Source: Macrophomina tecta (taxonomy: Eukaryota > Ascomycota > Dothideomycetes > Botryosphaeriales > Botryosphaeriaceae). From it: a DNA stretch of 64,000 nucleotides. Location of the stretch: the NCBI GenBank assembly GCA_024180945.1, contig JAKSGN010000033.1, positions 2,046,001 through 2,110,000 of the forward strand, read 5' to 3'. Position 1 is the stretch's first letter, and every line of letters starts with the position of its first letter. Below, in pieces: positions 1 through 13,459 of the stretch. A program made the translations under genes and the position numbers. Below the pieces are notes generated by a model. The model was given only the letters and a program-made list of their open reading frames with translations, made no database searches and was not told the DNA's origin.

Positions 1-1565
1 ATGCTTGCATCGTCGACCGCCACTCGACTCGACTTTCCCTCATTATGCCCTTGCCTGTCCATCCGCCCGTCTTTTCTTTTTTATTTTTAACCGCGCGCGT
101 AACCAGTTCCATCGTCGAACAACTCACCTCGCGCTCCCCACTAGGTTGGATTCAGCACCAACAGCAGCACGAGATTTGTGACCAATAGCCTCGCATGAGC
201 AGCTGCCTCTCTCCCTCGCATCCACAGCTGCTCCGCCAAAAAAAAAAAAAAAAAAAAAACAATAGGCAGCAAGAGAGAAAGAGAGAGAGATGAGAAAAGA
301 AGAAAAAAAAAAAAAAAAAAGCCAAAGAAGAATGAGACCAACCGTCGAGAAGGCCTGTGCCTACCGTGAACGCCGGTGGTAGTCCCGTTCGCACGGTCTA
401 CATACCCTTTCCACGCGTACTACTCCAACCGCGCATACCCCGGTTTTCCGCGATCGTGTGCTATCTCGACTATATGCCATACCCTACCTGCGGGTCGCTC
501 CGTGCTCCGTTCCGCCACCTTCACGGTGGAATCGCACTCCCCCCGTCATCTTGTGTGATCGGTCTCCACTCGACTGATACAACGACGTAGCAGCCGCAGC
601 CCTTCTCTCCCCCGCCTCCCCCCCCCCCTCTCAACCAACGCCAAAAACAGGAGAAAAAAACCAACACACCCTTCCATCGGCCGAAAAGAAAAAAAGACAA
701 GCTCCCAAGGGCCCGGATACTTTTTGAGTCACGAACATATTTCCCCCGAGCCTTGTGCAAACCAACACGAGCCCTCCGAAATCATTTCGCTTAGCAGGTA
801 GCAATGTTGCCCGTCATTCAGGGCGCCGGTCCATTGAGGAAGGCGTGGTTGCTCAAGATGCATCTCAGGTCTCTCCTTTCATTTACCCTGTAGTTTTTGA
901 GACGCAGAGATATGCGTTCCCCTAGCAGGACATCTTACACGCTCACGACGAACGGGCACATACCACGGGCAGCTTAGAGTAATAACGCTGAGTATATGTC
1001 AATTGACTCGTATTACGGAAACGGGATAAGACGGATTTCCAAGAATAGCATTTGGCTGTGAATGAAGGATGTCACTCCCGTATGATTGGTTGTCACAAGG
1101 GCAAGGCCGGGGGCAGTGCAACCGAGACGAATGAAAGGAAGGGGGTAACCACAACCATGAACTGAAGAGCGGATGGAGAGGTCGAATCACGTGCAGTCTA
1201 TTAAAAGATGAACGGGGGGAAAAATGAAACAGGCAAGGAAACAAATCAGCAAGGAAAGAGAAAGCAGTCCCCTCGCAATGTGTCTGAATTTGAATCTCGC
1301 ATGCAAACTGGAAGAAGCCCTGAATCCCTAATACTCCCATTTCGTCAAAAAGGCCGGATATGCATCGTGAAGTGTCGACTCGACCCAAACAAAGAGGAGA
1401 AAAGGAGACATGAGTTGTGAGTGATTTTGTGGGATTGCAATCCTTCGAGAGCCGTTCCTCACGGAGTAATAAACTTCTTATCCATGCCATCACCCTTAAC
1501 CTCCCGAGCAAGCAAGCCGTCAAGAAAGAAAACCGGAGACACCTAAAGCCATGCAGAAGGGGCGG
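1..1565. other. Left-edge non-coding region
   Basis: I see no convincing gene here. The stretch holds two long poly-A tracts (about 238-259 and 303-320), a poly-C run near 618 and only short open frames of low-complexity or unrecognisable composition. The right part (about 1000-1565) lies just 3' of the minus-strand E2 gene and probably contains its 3' UTR. The leftmost part may be UTR of a gene beyond the window. Confidence 0.5.
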
Positions 1566-2437
<872 letters not shown>

Positions 2438-2443
2438 GGTAGC

Positions 2444-2477
2444 GGGTGTGGTGTGGTGTGGTGTGGTGTGGTGTGTG
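2444..2477. repeat. TGGTG pentanucleotide repeat in the ubc4 leader
   Basis: About six tandem GTGTG units lie 7 to 40 bp upstream of the E2 start codon. On the mRNA strand the tract reads CACAC-type, so it forms an unstructured CA-rich 5' leader. No protein-coding role is seen. Confidence 0.85.
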
Positions 2478-3630
2478 GCCGAGTACGTCGGTCGGGTGCG
2501 TGTTGCGAGTGTGGGCGTGGGTGATGGTTGAAGATTGCAGCGTAAAGGGAAGTGGGCTGTGGCACGGCAATATAACCCTGGTTAGCGCCTGGAGAGCGTG
2601 GCTGCCCGAACGTGGCCGGCAGTGACGTATCGCCGAAAACTCGCGTCCTCGACCAAAAGACCGCAGACGCTTCACTCACCGGCACGACGAAGACGCTGGC
2701 ACGCCGACGAGGAGGACGAGGGCAGCGGGCGCGGGCGGAGGGGGTGTGCAGGGCGAGACGACAGGCTGGCGGGCTGGCGGGCTGGCGGCCAGGCGATGGC
2801 CTTCTTATGGATGTGACTAAGGCTCGATGGCAACGACGCCGCCCAAGCAAGCAGGCGCACCAAGCCGCAAGAAGCTCCCCCCTCAGCCTCACGCACCTCT
2901 CACCCTGCCCGTGTCGCCCTCGGAGGCCGTCTCCCTGAAGAAAGCCTGCCCGGTACGTACCTGCGTCCACCACTGTTTCTCGCCACCTGCAGCCTTATAC
3001 AGCCTGCGATACGTGCGGCGTCCATAGCTCCCTCCTTGCGGTCCGCCCCGTCCGCCAGCTGCTACTCTCCCGCCAGCCCGTCCCAGCTTGCCGACTTCCT
3101 GTCCGCTCCGCTGTCTCTGCCTGTTGTTCGCCTCCGTCGGCAGGACGGCGCGATGCCCGTCCGATTGGGATCCCCCCCATGTTCGAGTCAGCGGGTATGT
3201 CTATCGATGTTGCCGCACCCACGCCACCAGCGACAGACCCAGGAGTTGCGGCCGTTCTGGCACAAGTCTCATTCATTTGTTTTGCTATGTGCGACCTGCT
3301 TGGTCATGGATCGACTCGGCCATCTGCAAAAGCAGGCGTGTAAAAAAAGAAAGACTGGGGCTGCAGCCGAAACCGCGGACGGCCGAAGCTCCTCGTTATG
3401 CTACATGAAACCTTGCTCTGTTTGAACATTGCAGATACGAGTCCGCTCAGCCAACTGCGGCTACTGCGGGCACTTCGTACGCTTATACCGACACCTACCG
3501 AGACATTCTCAACTTACTTTCCTTTTCTGGTCTTTATTCCCACCCATGATGTGAGGGCGTTATTGTGTGGCTGTAACACAGAGCGCCTATGGTTTCCCTC
3601 CTTCCCCGGAAAAGCAGCAGTCTCCCCAAA
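2478..3630. other. Intergenic region between ubc4 and gcdh
   Basis: This region contains the ubc4 promoter on its left and the 3' flank of the glutaryl-CoA dehydrogenase gene on its right. A CGGGCTGG-type short repeat lies near 2765-2795. The open frames here are GC-rich, lack start context and match no family I know. Confidence 0.5.
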
Positions 3631-5070
3631 CTACACAAAGGCTTGGATGCCAGTAATGGCCCTTCCAAGAATGAGTGCTGGTGGACATCAAGTGTTAGCA
3701 ATTCCATTAGATCTGAACTGGAACAGGCAACTCACAGTGAATATCACTCTGACCCTCGTACGTCTGTGTCACGAACAAGTTCGCAACATGTCGACCGATG
3801 TGGTACTCGTCGCTGACAGCGTTGCCACCGAAGATCTCCTGCAATCTAGCATGGTTGTCAGCGGTGGGGTTGAACGAAAGGAGCCAGGCGGACGTACATC
3901 CTGGCGTTGACGAGCGCCCGGTCACAATTTTGTCGCTTGATCATCGAGATCATTTCAGGTGCGGCCTTGCCCTCATCCTTGAGTCGGCCCACCTGTGCTG
4001 CAGCCAGAATGCCGTATGCCGCATCGGTTGTCGCGTCGGCCAATTTCTTTTGGACGAGCTGGTACTTGGCGATCGGGTTCCCCTTGAACTGCTTTCTCTC
4101 AAGCGCATATGTCCGCGCCCTGGCGATACAGTCCTCCAAAGCGCCCATGGTGCCCCACGCGATACCGTATCTGGCGGAGTTAAGGCAGCTGAAGGGGCCC
4201 CTCAGCCCTTCAACGTCAGGGAACATATTGGCCTCGGGGACGGGGCAATCATCGAGCTGTATCATGCCGGTAATAGAAGCTCTCAGGCCATTTTTGTCGC
4301 TAATCTTGGGTGTCTCGAGAGTGCCAGGAGGGCAGTGGTCGCGTTCGATCAAGAAGCCACGAATCTTGCCGGTGCTCTCCAGCTTGGCCCAAACGAGCAT
4401 GACGTCGGAGATAGGGGAATTGGTGATCCACGTCTTCGCGCCAGAGATCGAGAAATAACCCTTCTTGGTGGGATGCGGCTTGGCCGTGGTCTCCATGGAG
4501 CCGGGATCAGAGCCGTGGTTGGGCTCTGTCAAACCGAAACATCCCAACATCTTTCCCTTGGCCATACCCGGCAAGAATTTGTCCTTTTGCTCCTGTGTCC
4601 CAAATTCCTCAATGCCGCCCATGACCAGCGAGCTCTGCACGGACATGCCGGACCTGTAACCCGAGTCCACGCGTTCGACGGCGCGTGTAATGAGACCTGA
4701 CGCGACGCTGCTGACGCCAGCACACCCATATCCTTGTATTGTGGCTCCAAGAAGGCCAAGCTCGCCCATCTCCTCCAGAATCTTCTTGTCGTAGTCTTCA
4801 TTGCGGTATGCGTCTATGCCACGGTTAGCACGGCATGTGCGAAGGGCGAGAATCGTGCAAACCCAACACGCGAGGAAGCATGCGCTCCTGGCAGTAAGAT
4901 TCGGCGGTCTCTGCTATGGCAAGCTCCTCGTCGGTGAAGAGATTATTAGCAGCCAATGGGTCCTTCCAGTCGAAGGGCACAGGCGCATGGAGGTTGCGGC
5001 GGGCGAGCGGGGCGGCGCGCGCAGAGGCGGCCAAATGCCTTGTGGCATGACGCGAGACGGAGCTGAACAT
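3631..5070 (-). CDS. gcdh: Glutaryl-CoA dehydrogenase, mitochondrial
   Basis: This FAD-dependent acyl-CoA dehydrogenase oxidises and decarboxylates glutaryl-CoA to crotonyl-CoA in the lysine and tryptophan degradation route, in the mitochondrial matrix. Four exons (5070-4863, 4813-3898, 3845-3736, 3677-3631) give 426 residues. The first 30 or so residues are rich in Arg, Ser and Ala and look like a mitochondrial presequence. Family marks include [50 protein letters not shown] and the C-terminal [13 protein letters not shown] and TYEGQSDIH. The third exon was joined at a CTAG acceptor because that gives [11 protein letters not shown], which fits the family. The final exon supplies [14 protein letters not shown]. 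It is divergent to FEN1. Confidence 0.95.
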
Positions 5071-5669
5071 TGCGCAGTGGCCTGACTGGAACAGAGAGAG
5101 AGAGCGAAGTGCAGCGAGCGAGCAAGAGGCGGCTTGTAGCTACTACATGTAGAATGAGCAGCGGTGATGCTGTTCGGCAACCCCACACCAATCAGGCGTG
5201 TGCTGCCGACTCCGCGCCGAGGCCCGCGTTCGCAGGCGCCGGGATCGTTTCGTAGGGCGTAGTTCGGATCTTAAGCGGCAGGCGTCCGCGAGCGGGAGGC
5301 GGTAATAGCGCTGAGATCAAGACGGACCAGTCGAGTCGGTACACACATGGCTCTTCCGACCAGTTCGACGGACGTGCAACGAGGATGCAGCACGGCGGCT
5401 TGGCCCGCCGGACCCTAGCAAGAGATCTGGCCGAGCATATCGCGCGCACTCCGGACGAGGCGCGACTTCGAAGAGATGACGTAGGGCTGATGAGGGACTT
5501 GCGCTAGTCCTAAAACGCGCATTGAACGAGCGAGACGCGCCGCGCCGCGCCTGCCTCCCGTTGCTGCAGCTCTCTTGCGCGACGTCACCCGCCAAACGCC
5601 CTCCACCACGCCCATTGCCCGCCGTGCAACGTCCTTCCGCAGCGCCCATCGCTCGCTCTCGCCGCTAAC
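5071..5669. promoter_or_regulatory. Divergent promoter shared by gcdh and fen1
   Basis: The 599 bp between the two start codons must carry both promoters. A CCAATCA box lies at 5188-5194. No TATA box is obvious close to either start. The FEN1-proximal part is rich in GCGC-type sequence (about 5510-5560). Confidence 0.6.
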
Positions 5670-6896
5670 ATGGGTATCAAGCACCTTTACCAGGTCATCG
5701 ACGAGAACTGCCCCGGCGCCGTCAAGACGGGCGAGATCAAGAACCAGTTCGGCCGCAAGGTTGCCATCGACGCCTCGATGAGCATATACAGCTTCCTGAT
5801 CGCCGTGCGCTCCGACGGCCAGCAGCTGATGAGCGACACCGGCGAGACCACCTCTCACCTCATGGGCATGTTCTACCGCACCCTGCGCATGGTCGACAAC
5901 GGCATCAAGCCGCTCTTCGTCTTCGACGGCGCCCCGCCCAAGCTCAAGTCGGGCGAGCTGGCCAAGCGATTCCAGCGCAAGTCCGAGGCCCAGGAAGCCC
6001 ACGAGGAGGCCAAGGAGACCGGCACCGCCGAGGATGTCGAGAAGTTTTCGAGGCGCACCGTCCGCGTCACCCGCGAGCACAATGCCGAGTGCCAGCGCCT
6101 GCTGAAGCTCATGGGCATTCCGTACATCATTGCTCCCACCGAGGCAGAGGCCCAGTGCGCGGTGCTGGCGAGGGCAGGCAAGGTATATGCTGCTGCCTCG
6201 GAGGACATGGATACCCTCACCTTCAATTCGCCTGTGCTGCTGCGTCACCTCACTTTTAGTGAGCAGCGCAAGGAGCCCATTCAGGAGATACATCTAGACA
6301 AAGTCTTGGAAGGGCTTGAGATGGAGAGGGAACAGGTGCGCATTTCTAGCTGAAGCTGGGGTTCTGGCGCTGACTTGTCACAGTTCATTGACCTCTGTAT
6401 CCTCCTTGGCTGCGACTACCTTGACCCTATCAAAGGCGTCGGCCCCAGCACCGCCCTCAAACTTGTCCGTGAACACAAGAACCTTGAAGGCGTCGTCAAG
6501 TTCATGCAGGGCAACTCCAAGTACACCATTCCAGAGGATTGGCCATACCAGGACGCTCGTCTCCTCTTCCTCGAGCCTGATGTCCACCCGGCAGATCACC
6601 CTGAGTGCGAGTTCAAGTGGGATGCACCGGATGTTGATGGCTTGATCAAGTTTCTGGTGGAGGAGAAGGGCTTCAATGAGGACCGTGTGCGCAGCGGTGC
6701 CCAGCGTCTGCAGAAGAACATCAAGTCAGCACAGCAAAGCCGCTTGGAGGGCTTCTTCAAGCCTGTGCCAAAGACGGCGGAAGAGCAGGCGAACTTGAAG
6801 AGGAAGAACGACCAAAAGCTCGAGGAAAAAAAGAAGAAGCAGAAGCTGGCTGCGAAGGAGAAGAAGGAGGCTAAGGCCAAGCCAAGAGGCGCGTAG
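5670..6896 (+). CDS. fen1: Flap endonuclease 1 (FEN1/Rad27)
   Basis: This structure-specific nuclease removes 5' flaps during Okazaki-fragment maturation and long-patch base excision repair. Two exons (5670-6335, 6384-6896) give 392 residues, the normal size. The N-terminus [18 protein letters not shown] is typical, and the metal-binding acidic residues sit in [29 protein letters not shown] and LGCDYLD. The helix-hairpin-helix region reads [20 protein letters not shown]-interacting box, QSRLEGFF, stands before the lysine-rich tail ([14 protein letters not shown]). The single intron has a GTGCGC donor and a CACAG acceptor. The product should be nuclear, and the family also has a mitochondrial form in some species. 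Confidence 0.97.
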
Positions 6897-8100
6897 ACGC
6901 ATCGGTGATGCGCGTTGAAGATTTCTTAGCGGGGACATTGGACACCAAAAGGCGTTGATTGATATCCTCACATGGCTGGGCTGCTTGGGAGGCTGGGTAT
7001 CGAAAATACGGCGTTCATTTGCATTGGCTGGCGATTACTGCCGACATTCATCTGAGGCGTGCACAGGCTGGCTTGGAAAAGGAGCTAGTGAGGGTTACGG
7101 GCATGAATTCTAGCGACGGCGGACTTAACCGAGCAGGACGAAGGCTAAACTCCGTCTGGCAGGTTTTCTGGCCAGTCGTGGACTCTATTGTGAGGAACTT
7201 CCCTAACAAAGCTCTTGAGTCCAGGGCTATCTATTATTCAGCTCGTCATCTTCCTATATTCCGACACTCTGACGCGGTCTGTTGTCAAGTTGGTGGAATA
7301 AATTATCGGTGATTATGCGTTGAGCACCCCTGCTATTTCATTGTGGGGGTTTCCCTTTTCCTTTTTTGATGAGCCCTTTCGATGTACTCGCCCCACCCAA
7401 TGCAGAGTACTTTGATGCCAACCGGAACCGTTCAGATAACTTTTTCCCCACTACGTAAGGTTTCTGCACCTGTCTCCTGACCCTTTTCTTGGTGTACTCA
7501 GGATATCTAGGTCCCGCCAACACAGTGGATATACCGGCTGTAATGATGTTCGGGCGAGTCTGATGCGTGCTTGGGTCCGTTATTTCCCTTTCTCTGAGCG
7601 CCGAGTCGAAACATCTTCTGTGGCCACAATCTATGTCCCTCAAGCTCGGTAGAATTCAACGAATCTGAGACCAGCGCAGCTCCGAGCCATATTAGGTCCC
7701 GGATGAGGCAGTTCACCCCCAATCCCTGAACTTTAAACTATTAACGAAGTCTTGGACGGTAATAGTTATAATGGATAAATGGTACTCTCATTTAAAGTTG
7801 ACAAGCTTAAAAGCCAGTGAGAGCACAATGAGGGTTGAGTACTAGAGCCACAATTCAGACGCAGTTTGTCCGGGTGAGATCGAGTATCCTTCTTGAATCT
7901 ACAGGTAAGGGCCGGTTGTCAGATACTTCGCGAAGATTGCCTCGACTATACCTTATTCTGCAAGCATAATGAAGATACATCTGTTCTTGTTTATGGATTC
8001 CCCTCTCTATCCACGAGTACCAGAGAAACTCGCGGACCTCTCACTCGTTTTTGATCCCTCCATTTTACCGTCATCCTTCCTAACTGCAGCTCTCTGCAAC
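6897..8100. other. Intergenic region, no gene seen
   Basis: The region is moderately AT-rich with no open frame of recognisable composition. It holds the 3' flank of fen1 and the promoter of the alginate-lyase-family pseudogene. A TTTAAA-rich stretch lies near 7730-7800. Confidence 0.5.
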
Positions 8101-9010
8101 ATGACAACATCAACGTAATGCCTGGATATGAGCAACGCTAAACCAAGCACCCAGTTACTACCGGACCTTTGCTATTCCGTCCGCCAGAGTGTTTACCGCT
8201 CATTTCGTCACTATCACACTGGCCACCACGCTGGCTAACCACGCCTTGAGTGCTCCCGCTCAAACCTACGACAATACGAACATCTCGCTCGCGGCCCCCG
8301 CTACATTCACCCACCCAGGGGTCCTCATTTCCGGCGACCAACTCTCCTTCATCGCTGAGCAGGTCGCCGCCGGCACGCAGCCCTGGACCCTCGCGTACGC
8401 GGACATGATGGGCGAGACGCTGGCCTCGCTCACGCGCAAGCCTAGCCCCGTCGACACGGTCGAATGCGGCCCGTACTCCCGCCCGGACATCGGCTGTGCC
8501 GAGGAGCGCTACGACGCTTTTGCCAGCTACGCGATGGCGCTGGCTTGGGCAGTCGAGAGGAAGCAGGAGTACGCGGACAAGGCGATTGAATACATGGACG
8601 TGTGGGCCGCGACGCTCAAGGAGCATACGGTAAGCAGTCTAGACTTCATACAACCTCTTTGCAAATCACTTCTCCCCCGTGTCTGCCGCATGGCCGCGCC
8701 ACATATATAAAGTCTGGCAGATATCTCTAACGAGACTGAACTCCGCGTAGAACTCCAATGCGCCCCTGCAGGCCGCCTGGAGCGCCTCCGTCTGGGCCCG
8801 CTCTGCCGAAATCATCCGACACACTGACGCCGGGTGGTCCAACGCCAGCATCGCCCAATTCGAGACTCTACTCCGGGATGTCTATCTCCCCATCGTATCC
8901 GAATCCGGTACCTCAGGAATGAACTGGGAACTCGGTAAAGGCTCTCACCCCGCTGCCGCCCTTCGACCAAAAAAGCTCCAGCACCCCCAACCACCACCTA
9001 TAGGCGCAAA

Positions 9011-9047
<37 letters not shown>

Positions 9048-9716
9048 GAAAACCGCCCCAGTCCTCATCGAAGCCACCCTCCACATCTCCATCTTCCTCG
9101 ACTCCGCCCCGACCTTCGAATCCGCGCTCCACCGCCTCGCCACTTACCTCCCCTCGTTCATCTACCTGCCCACCGATGGCCCGGCACCCATACCCGCCCC
9201 CCCCCCCCAACCTCCGAAACCTCACCACGTCCAACTCCACCGCCAACACCTTCATCCCCGACGCCCACTGGTCCAACCAATCGGCCTTCCCCTCCCGACG
9301 CCTCCGGCCTGACCAGCGACACCTGCACGTCCCTCAAGCCCACCGGCTACGGCATCGCCGCGGCTTCGCACGCGCTCGAAACGGCGCATCTGCAGGGCCT
9401 TCACGCACCTCTGGGCCAGCGACTTGGGGGACGCGCGTGCGCGAGGCCATCAACTTCAACATCGAGGTCGCGGATCCGGATAAGGCGCCGGCGTGGCTGT
9501 GTGGTGGCGGACGAGGAGCAGGAGGAGGGGTGAAGGGGGATATTGGAGTCGTGACGGAGGTGGCGCTGGGCGCGCTGAAATGCGAGGCTAGACGTGCCGA
9601 TGTGGAAGGCGGAGAGCTGGACGAATAGGCAGCGGCCGGCGCGGGCAAATTATCTGTTTGTCGCATGGGAGACACTGACGCATGCGGGGGGAGCCAAGGC
9701 GCCGCGGGGGTTGTAA
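8101..9716 (+). pseudogene. Alginate-lyase-family secreted polysaccharide lyase, frameshifted
   Basis: Proposed exons are 8101-8114, 8188-8629, 8751-8934 and from 9062. The start is placed at 8101 because the long frame from 8188 has no ATG, and a GTAATG..CAG intron supplies MTTST followed by a hydrophobic signal sequence ending near HALSAPAQTY. Family marks are visible: YAMALAWAVERKQEYADKAI, NAPLQAAWSASVWARSAEI, NWELVLIEATLHISIFLDSA, SLKPTGYGIAAASHALETAH, PAWLCGG and YLFVAWETLTHAGG. After about 9205 the match jumps between all three frames at least four times (near the poly-C at 9200, about 9295, 9400-9430 and 9590). Either the gene is dead or the assembly has homopolymer errors. Substrate cannot be read from the sequence. 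Confidence 0.75.
9008..9052. repeat. Poly-A and AAAAG repeat inside an intron
   Basis: About 19 A residues are followed by several AAAAG units. The tract lies in the third intron of the alginate-lyase-family pseudogene, between the donor at 8935 and the acceptor ending at 9061. Confidence 0.85.
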
Positions 9717-10984
9717 GCCCGGTAGTCGTGGTGTGCCGCTCCTACTTCCGTGTATGGAAAGAGGATTGATTTCCCCAAGGATTCGGAGATGAGGGTGATG
9801 AGGATGCATGGCGAGTTTGCTGTGCGTGGCGAGAGCTTCGGTGGGTTTGAAGTTTAACCGTTTTTTGCGGTATGGTAGGAACAGGTGACGAGAGACGGAG
9901 ACGGAATGCATTGGAATTGAGTGCAACATAGCCGCAGGACGGAAATAGACATGGACTTCGTTTCTTTGTTTCACGTTTCTATGGATTTCTTCTTTTATGT
10001 GTACTATACGAAGGTTGAGTTGGAGAATGAACTGTGGAGTATACATCGTCATATCTTTACAGTTGAGTCTGTCGTTTAGGTTAAAATCAATCACTGAGTG
10101 TTTGTCTCAAAAACAAGGCAAATCGGCAGAAGCTGTCTACTGACAGTGGCGCCATAACGTTGGTTTGCTGGAGCAATACAGCCGAGTGTGCAGTTCCTAG
10201 TCGTGAAGGTACCGGAGTTGTATCGTATGAATACTCATTCTTGTTGTCGCCTTACACAGCAGTCCATAACCAGCGCTCGCGCATCGTAGTAATGTTGCCC
10301 TGCCGAGAACCACAGGATTTGTCGGAAAGTCTGGGAGGCTTCGTCTGAAATAATATCCGCAAGTCGTTGCGGCGTCCGAGAAGATGGCGTTCAGGGCAAT
10401 TGATGTCGGAGGGAGCTCGTAGATGGTCTTTGATCTGTCACTGCCCAGAAAAATTCCATGGATGCCTGAGCGTATTGACCCCTAAATACCACTGACGGCA
10501 GACCCTACGTATTCGGCATCCAGGCTATCAGTTGTCCAGCATGTTTCGAGCGTGTTAATGGCGACTTTCGAAAGAGGACGGCAGTTCTAGCCCAGAGTAA
10601 CGCGAGGCAGTTCTTCTTCTCTTATCCTTGTTGCATTGTTTGCTTCCTTCTCCTTTCGCTTCATCTCCAAGGAGGACAGGGCCTCTGAGAAGCCTTGGCA
10701 TATTCCCCTAAGCTCCACCAGGTTCTCGGCACATTTTGAAGCTGGAACGGTCCGGCGGTAGTCATCTGCAAGTTCAGCTCGTCATACTGCTCCATCGCCG
10801 ATTCTCGAACAAGCGACCGCGGCTTTCGGCGCAGCAAAGATAGCACGCTGGCATCCAACCTCTGAGAAACTTCTGCGGAACCGCTTTGCCCATCCCAAGT
10901 GGCCCTAACAGCGTATCAGCGTGTACGGTTATCCTGAAGACGGTCTGATTCATCCCTTGGTAGAGGTAACTGAAAAAGATGTTG
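9717..10984. other. Intergenic region between convergent genes
   Basis: This is the shared 3' flank of the lyase pseudogene (+) and the Zn2Cys6 gene (-). Short frames at 9588-10094, 10160-10348 and 10661-10858 have no recognisable domain and no intron support. Confidence 0.5.
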
Positions 10985-13459
10985 TCACACCTGTACAGTT
11001 ACCTTCTCCATTCGCGGGGCCTGCGGCCTCGCCTCTTCGGTTGTCTCCTCACCCCCCATCACTTCATCCACACGTCCGTGCCACTGACTCTGCCATTGCT
11101 GGCCCCTCTGCCCGACCTCTGCATTTGTGAAGATATGTCCCGCTCCGATGGCACCCATGGTCGGAGGCAAATCGCTGTACCCGACTGGTGTAGGGTCCAC
11201 CATGGAAAAGTTTGGTGCCTGAAGATTCGGGGTATCTCCATGCATGAGAATATGGCGTTCAGCCATACCAAGCATCTGCGCATGCGAAAGACCGAACTCT
11301 CGACCGATGTGTAGAAGGCGGCCCTGCAGCCAGGCACGTTGGTGCTCGGGAATGCACTCGACGTTGGCTGCGACAAAGACGTGCCAGACAAGGAGGAACC
11401 CGCCCAAGGCCTCGGCTGCTGCTGATATATTAGCTTACTCCCGGGGGCCGGCTTACTCGTCGGCAGGAAAATGGGCAGAAAACTCACCTTCGCGGTCTTG
11501 ATCAGCCTGGATGACGCGGTTTTGGAGGTCGAAGCTCATGTGGAAAGGAACGCTGGCGCAGAGGTCATCTATGAGGCCTTTGGAAATGAAATGAGCATTT
11601 GCTAGGAGAGCTTTGACGGAGAGGTCGGTTGACTTGGGGGAGATGACGGAGCAGCAGGCCATAATAATGGACAGAGTGAAGACGCGAGTGATGCGGTAGT
11701 CGTTCCAGATATGAGATGTCCAAACATCCGCATATGCATGAACTGGGCCGATCCAGCGCTCAGCAGTGCGCACATCCGTCGGCATTTCTGTTGTGTACGC
11801 GATCGTTCTGTGCGCCCAGTTGTCTGACAGTGAGTTCGCCCATTCCTGGAGGTCGCTGTCTACCTTCCGTGCCGCTGCAATAAGAGACCATGCCTCCTCA
11901 ATCCTGTTGCCGCGTACTTTGTTGCTCATTAAGGCGCGTACCCGCGATCGGAGCGCTGGCAGGCCCATGGAAATCACCGTTAGGCGGTTGGCGGGGTTCT
12001 CCTCTTGTATTGTCCAGCCTGGAACGCCCGGAAACTCTTCGACTGGTTCGCAACGTTGCATGGCGTTCGTCAACTAGGCGGATCAGCATTTGACTTAACC
12101 CATGAACTTTAGAGGCACGCACCATCATGGCCCTAACGGCCTGGAAAAGCTTCCGTGATTTCGGTTGCTCTAGTTGCTGCCGGCCTCGTAGCTTGGTCAG
12201 AGTCACAGCGCCGTCGATATGATGTGCCCATGCGGTGATGGAATAGTTTGCGTTATGTAGGGTCTGCTAGAGAGATCAGTCAATGCCTGTTAAGCAAAGA
12301 GAAAAAATCCCCATTACACAGTTTTTGAATTCTTGGACGTATGTGGTGGCGGCAACTTGCATGAGACGGCGTTTATGGTTCTGAAATACCTCATAAAGTA
12401 CAAACATCATGATCGTCAGCAATGTCTCGTCAGACTTTGCCTGTGCCGGGTCCTTCAGAGCCAACTGTGCTTTCTGCAGCGCTTGGCCATAGAATCGCGC
12501 TGCCTCTCGCATCAGCTGTGCCCGGCCGGGGTAGTTTCCGAGGACCGCAAGGGATACGGCGTGGGTTGCGAGATGCAAGGGCGATGCTTCCGGGGTCTCG
12601 TTGAAGTAGGGAAGGAGGATATCGAAGAATCCTCGCTCACATTCCTTTTGCTGAGGGGGCAGAACGAAGTTTCGAAAGAAGAATGCGGTGGCCTGCGCTT
12701 CTATCGAAAAATGAAGGCCCTGTGGTAGCGAGGGTCCTCTCCATGCAAAAAAAGCCTGGAGAGCGTTCTCTTGAGGTAAGACACGAAATTCGGGGGGTTC
12801 GTTGCTCGTTGTTTGCTTGACGACAGGCAGAGAGTTGATGTCCTGGTTGGCTGACTGCTGGGGTGACTGCTGGGATGACTCCGTACTAAAACAGGGCAAG
12901 TCAGATCAAAGAAGAGCAGAGCTGCGAAATCGACGCCGAACAGTAAGAGCCGCACGCTTGATGCAGCCGTCCCACGACGTCAGCAAAGCTTCCAACTGGA
13001 AACTGCATTCCTGCCAGGCCTACAGACACTTGGGCCTTGGGCTGAAGTCGTTGGGATAGACGGACGGAGATGCAGAAGCTCTGGGCGGTGAGTAAATCGC
13101 AGCACATTTGGATACCCACCTTGGCGAGGAGCTGGAAGTGGTGGGGCTGGCCTTTTGCTTCGATGCGGCGCGCTTGGTCCTGCGGGCGACGGCGGCATTC
13201 TCATTCCGAAAAATGAGGTCGAATTCGTCAGGAAAGCCGGGGCAAGTCCTGCCTGACTTTCTGCAGTTGCCGCATGACGGTCGTACTTCGTCACACTGTG
13301 GACGAGCGGTTCATCAATCAGCGGCGTGGTGGGGGGCGCGAGCGGGGAAGACGATGGGCGATGGTCCGCAAGGACAGCCAAAAAGAGGAGCAGGCTTACT
13401 CTAATACGGCGGGTCTTGCAGGTCTGGCATCCACGACTCGGTTTGCCGGTGTAGACCAT
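10985..13459 (-). CDS. Fungal Zn2Cys6 transcription factor
   Basis: A binuclear zinc cluster regulator, expected to bind DNA in the nucleus; its targets are unknown. Six exons (13459-13400, 13295-13120, 12885-12318, 12263-12123, 12073-11488, 11421-10985) join in frame to 655 residues. The zinc cluster spans the first intron: GCQTCKTRRIR on exon 1, then CDEVRPSCGNCRKSGRTCPG on exon 2, giving the usual six cysteines. A basic stretch (ARRTKRAASKQK) follows. The rest looks like the helical fungal-specific factor region (for example LHLATHAVSLAVLGNYPGRA, ALQKAQLALKDP). The 234 bp gap between exons 2 and 3 is long for this genome and might hide another small exon, although the phases fit without one. 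It resembles the many C6 proteins with a DUF3468-like C-terminal half. No cluster partners are adjacent. Confidence 0.88.
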
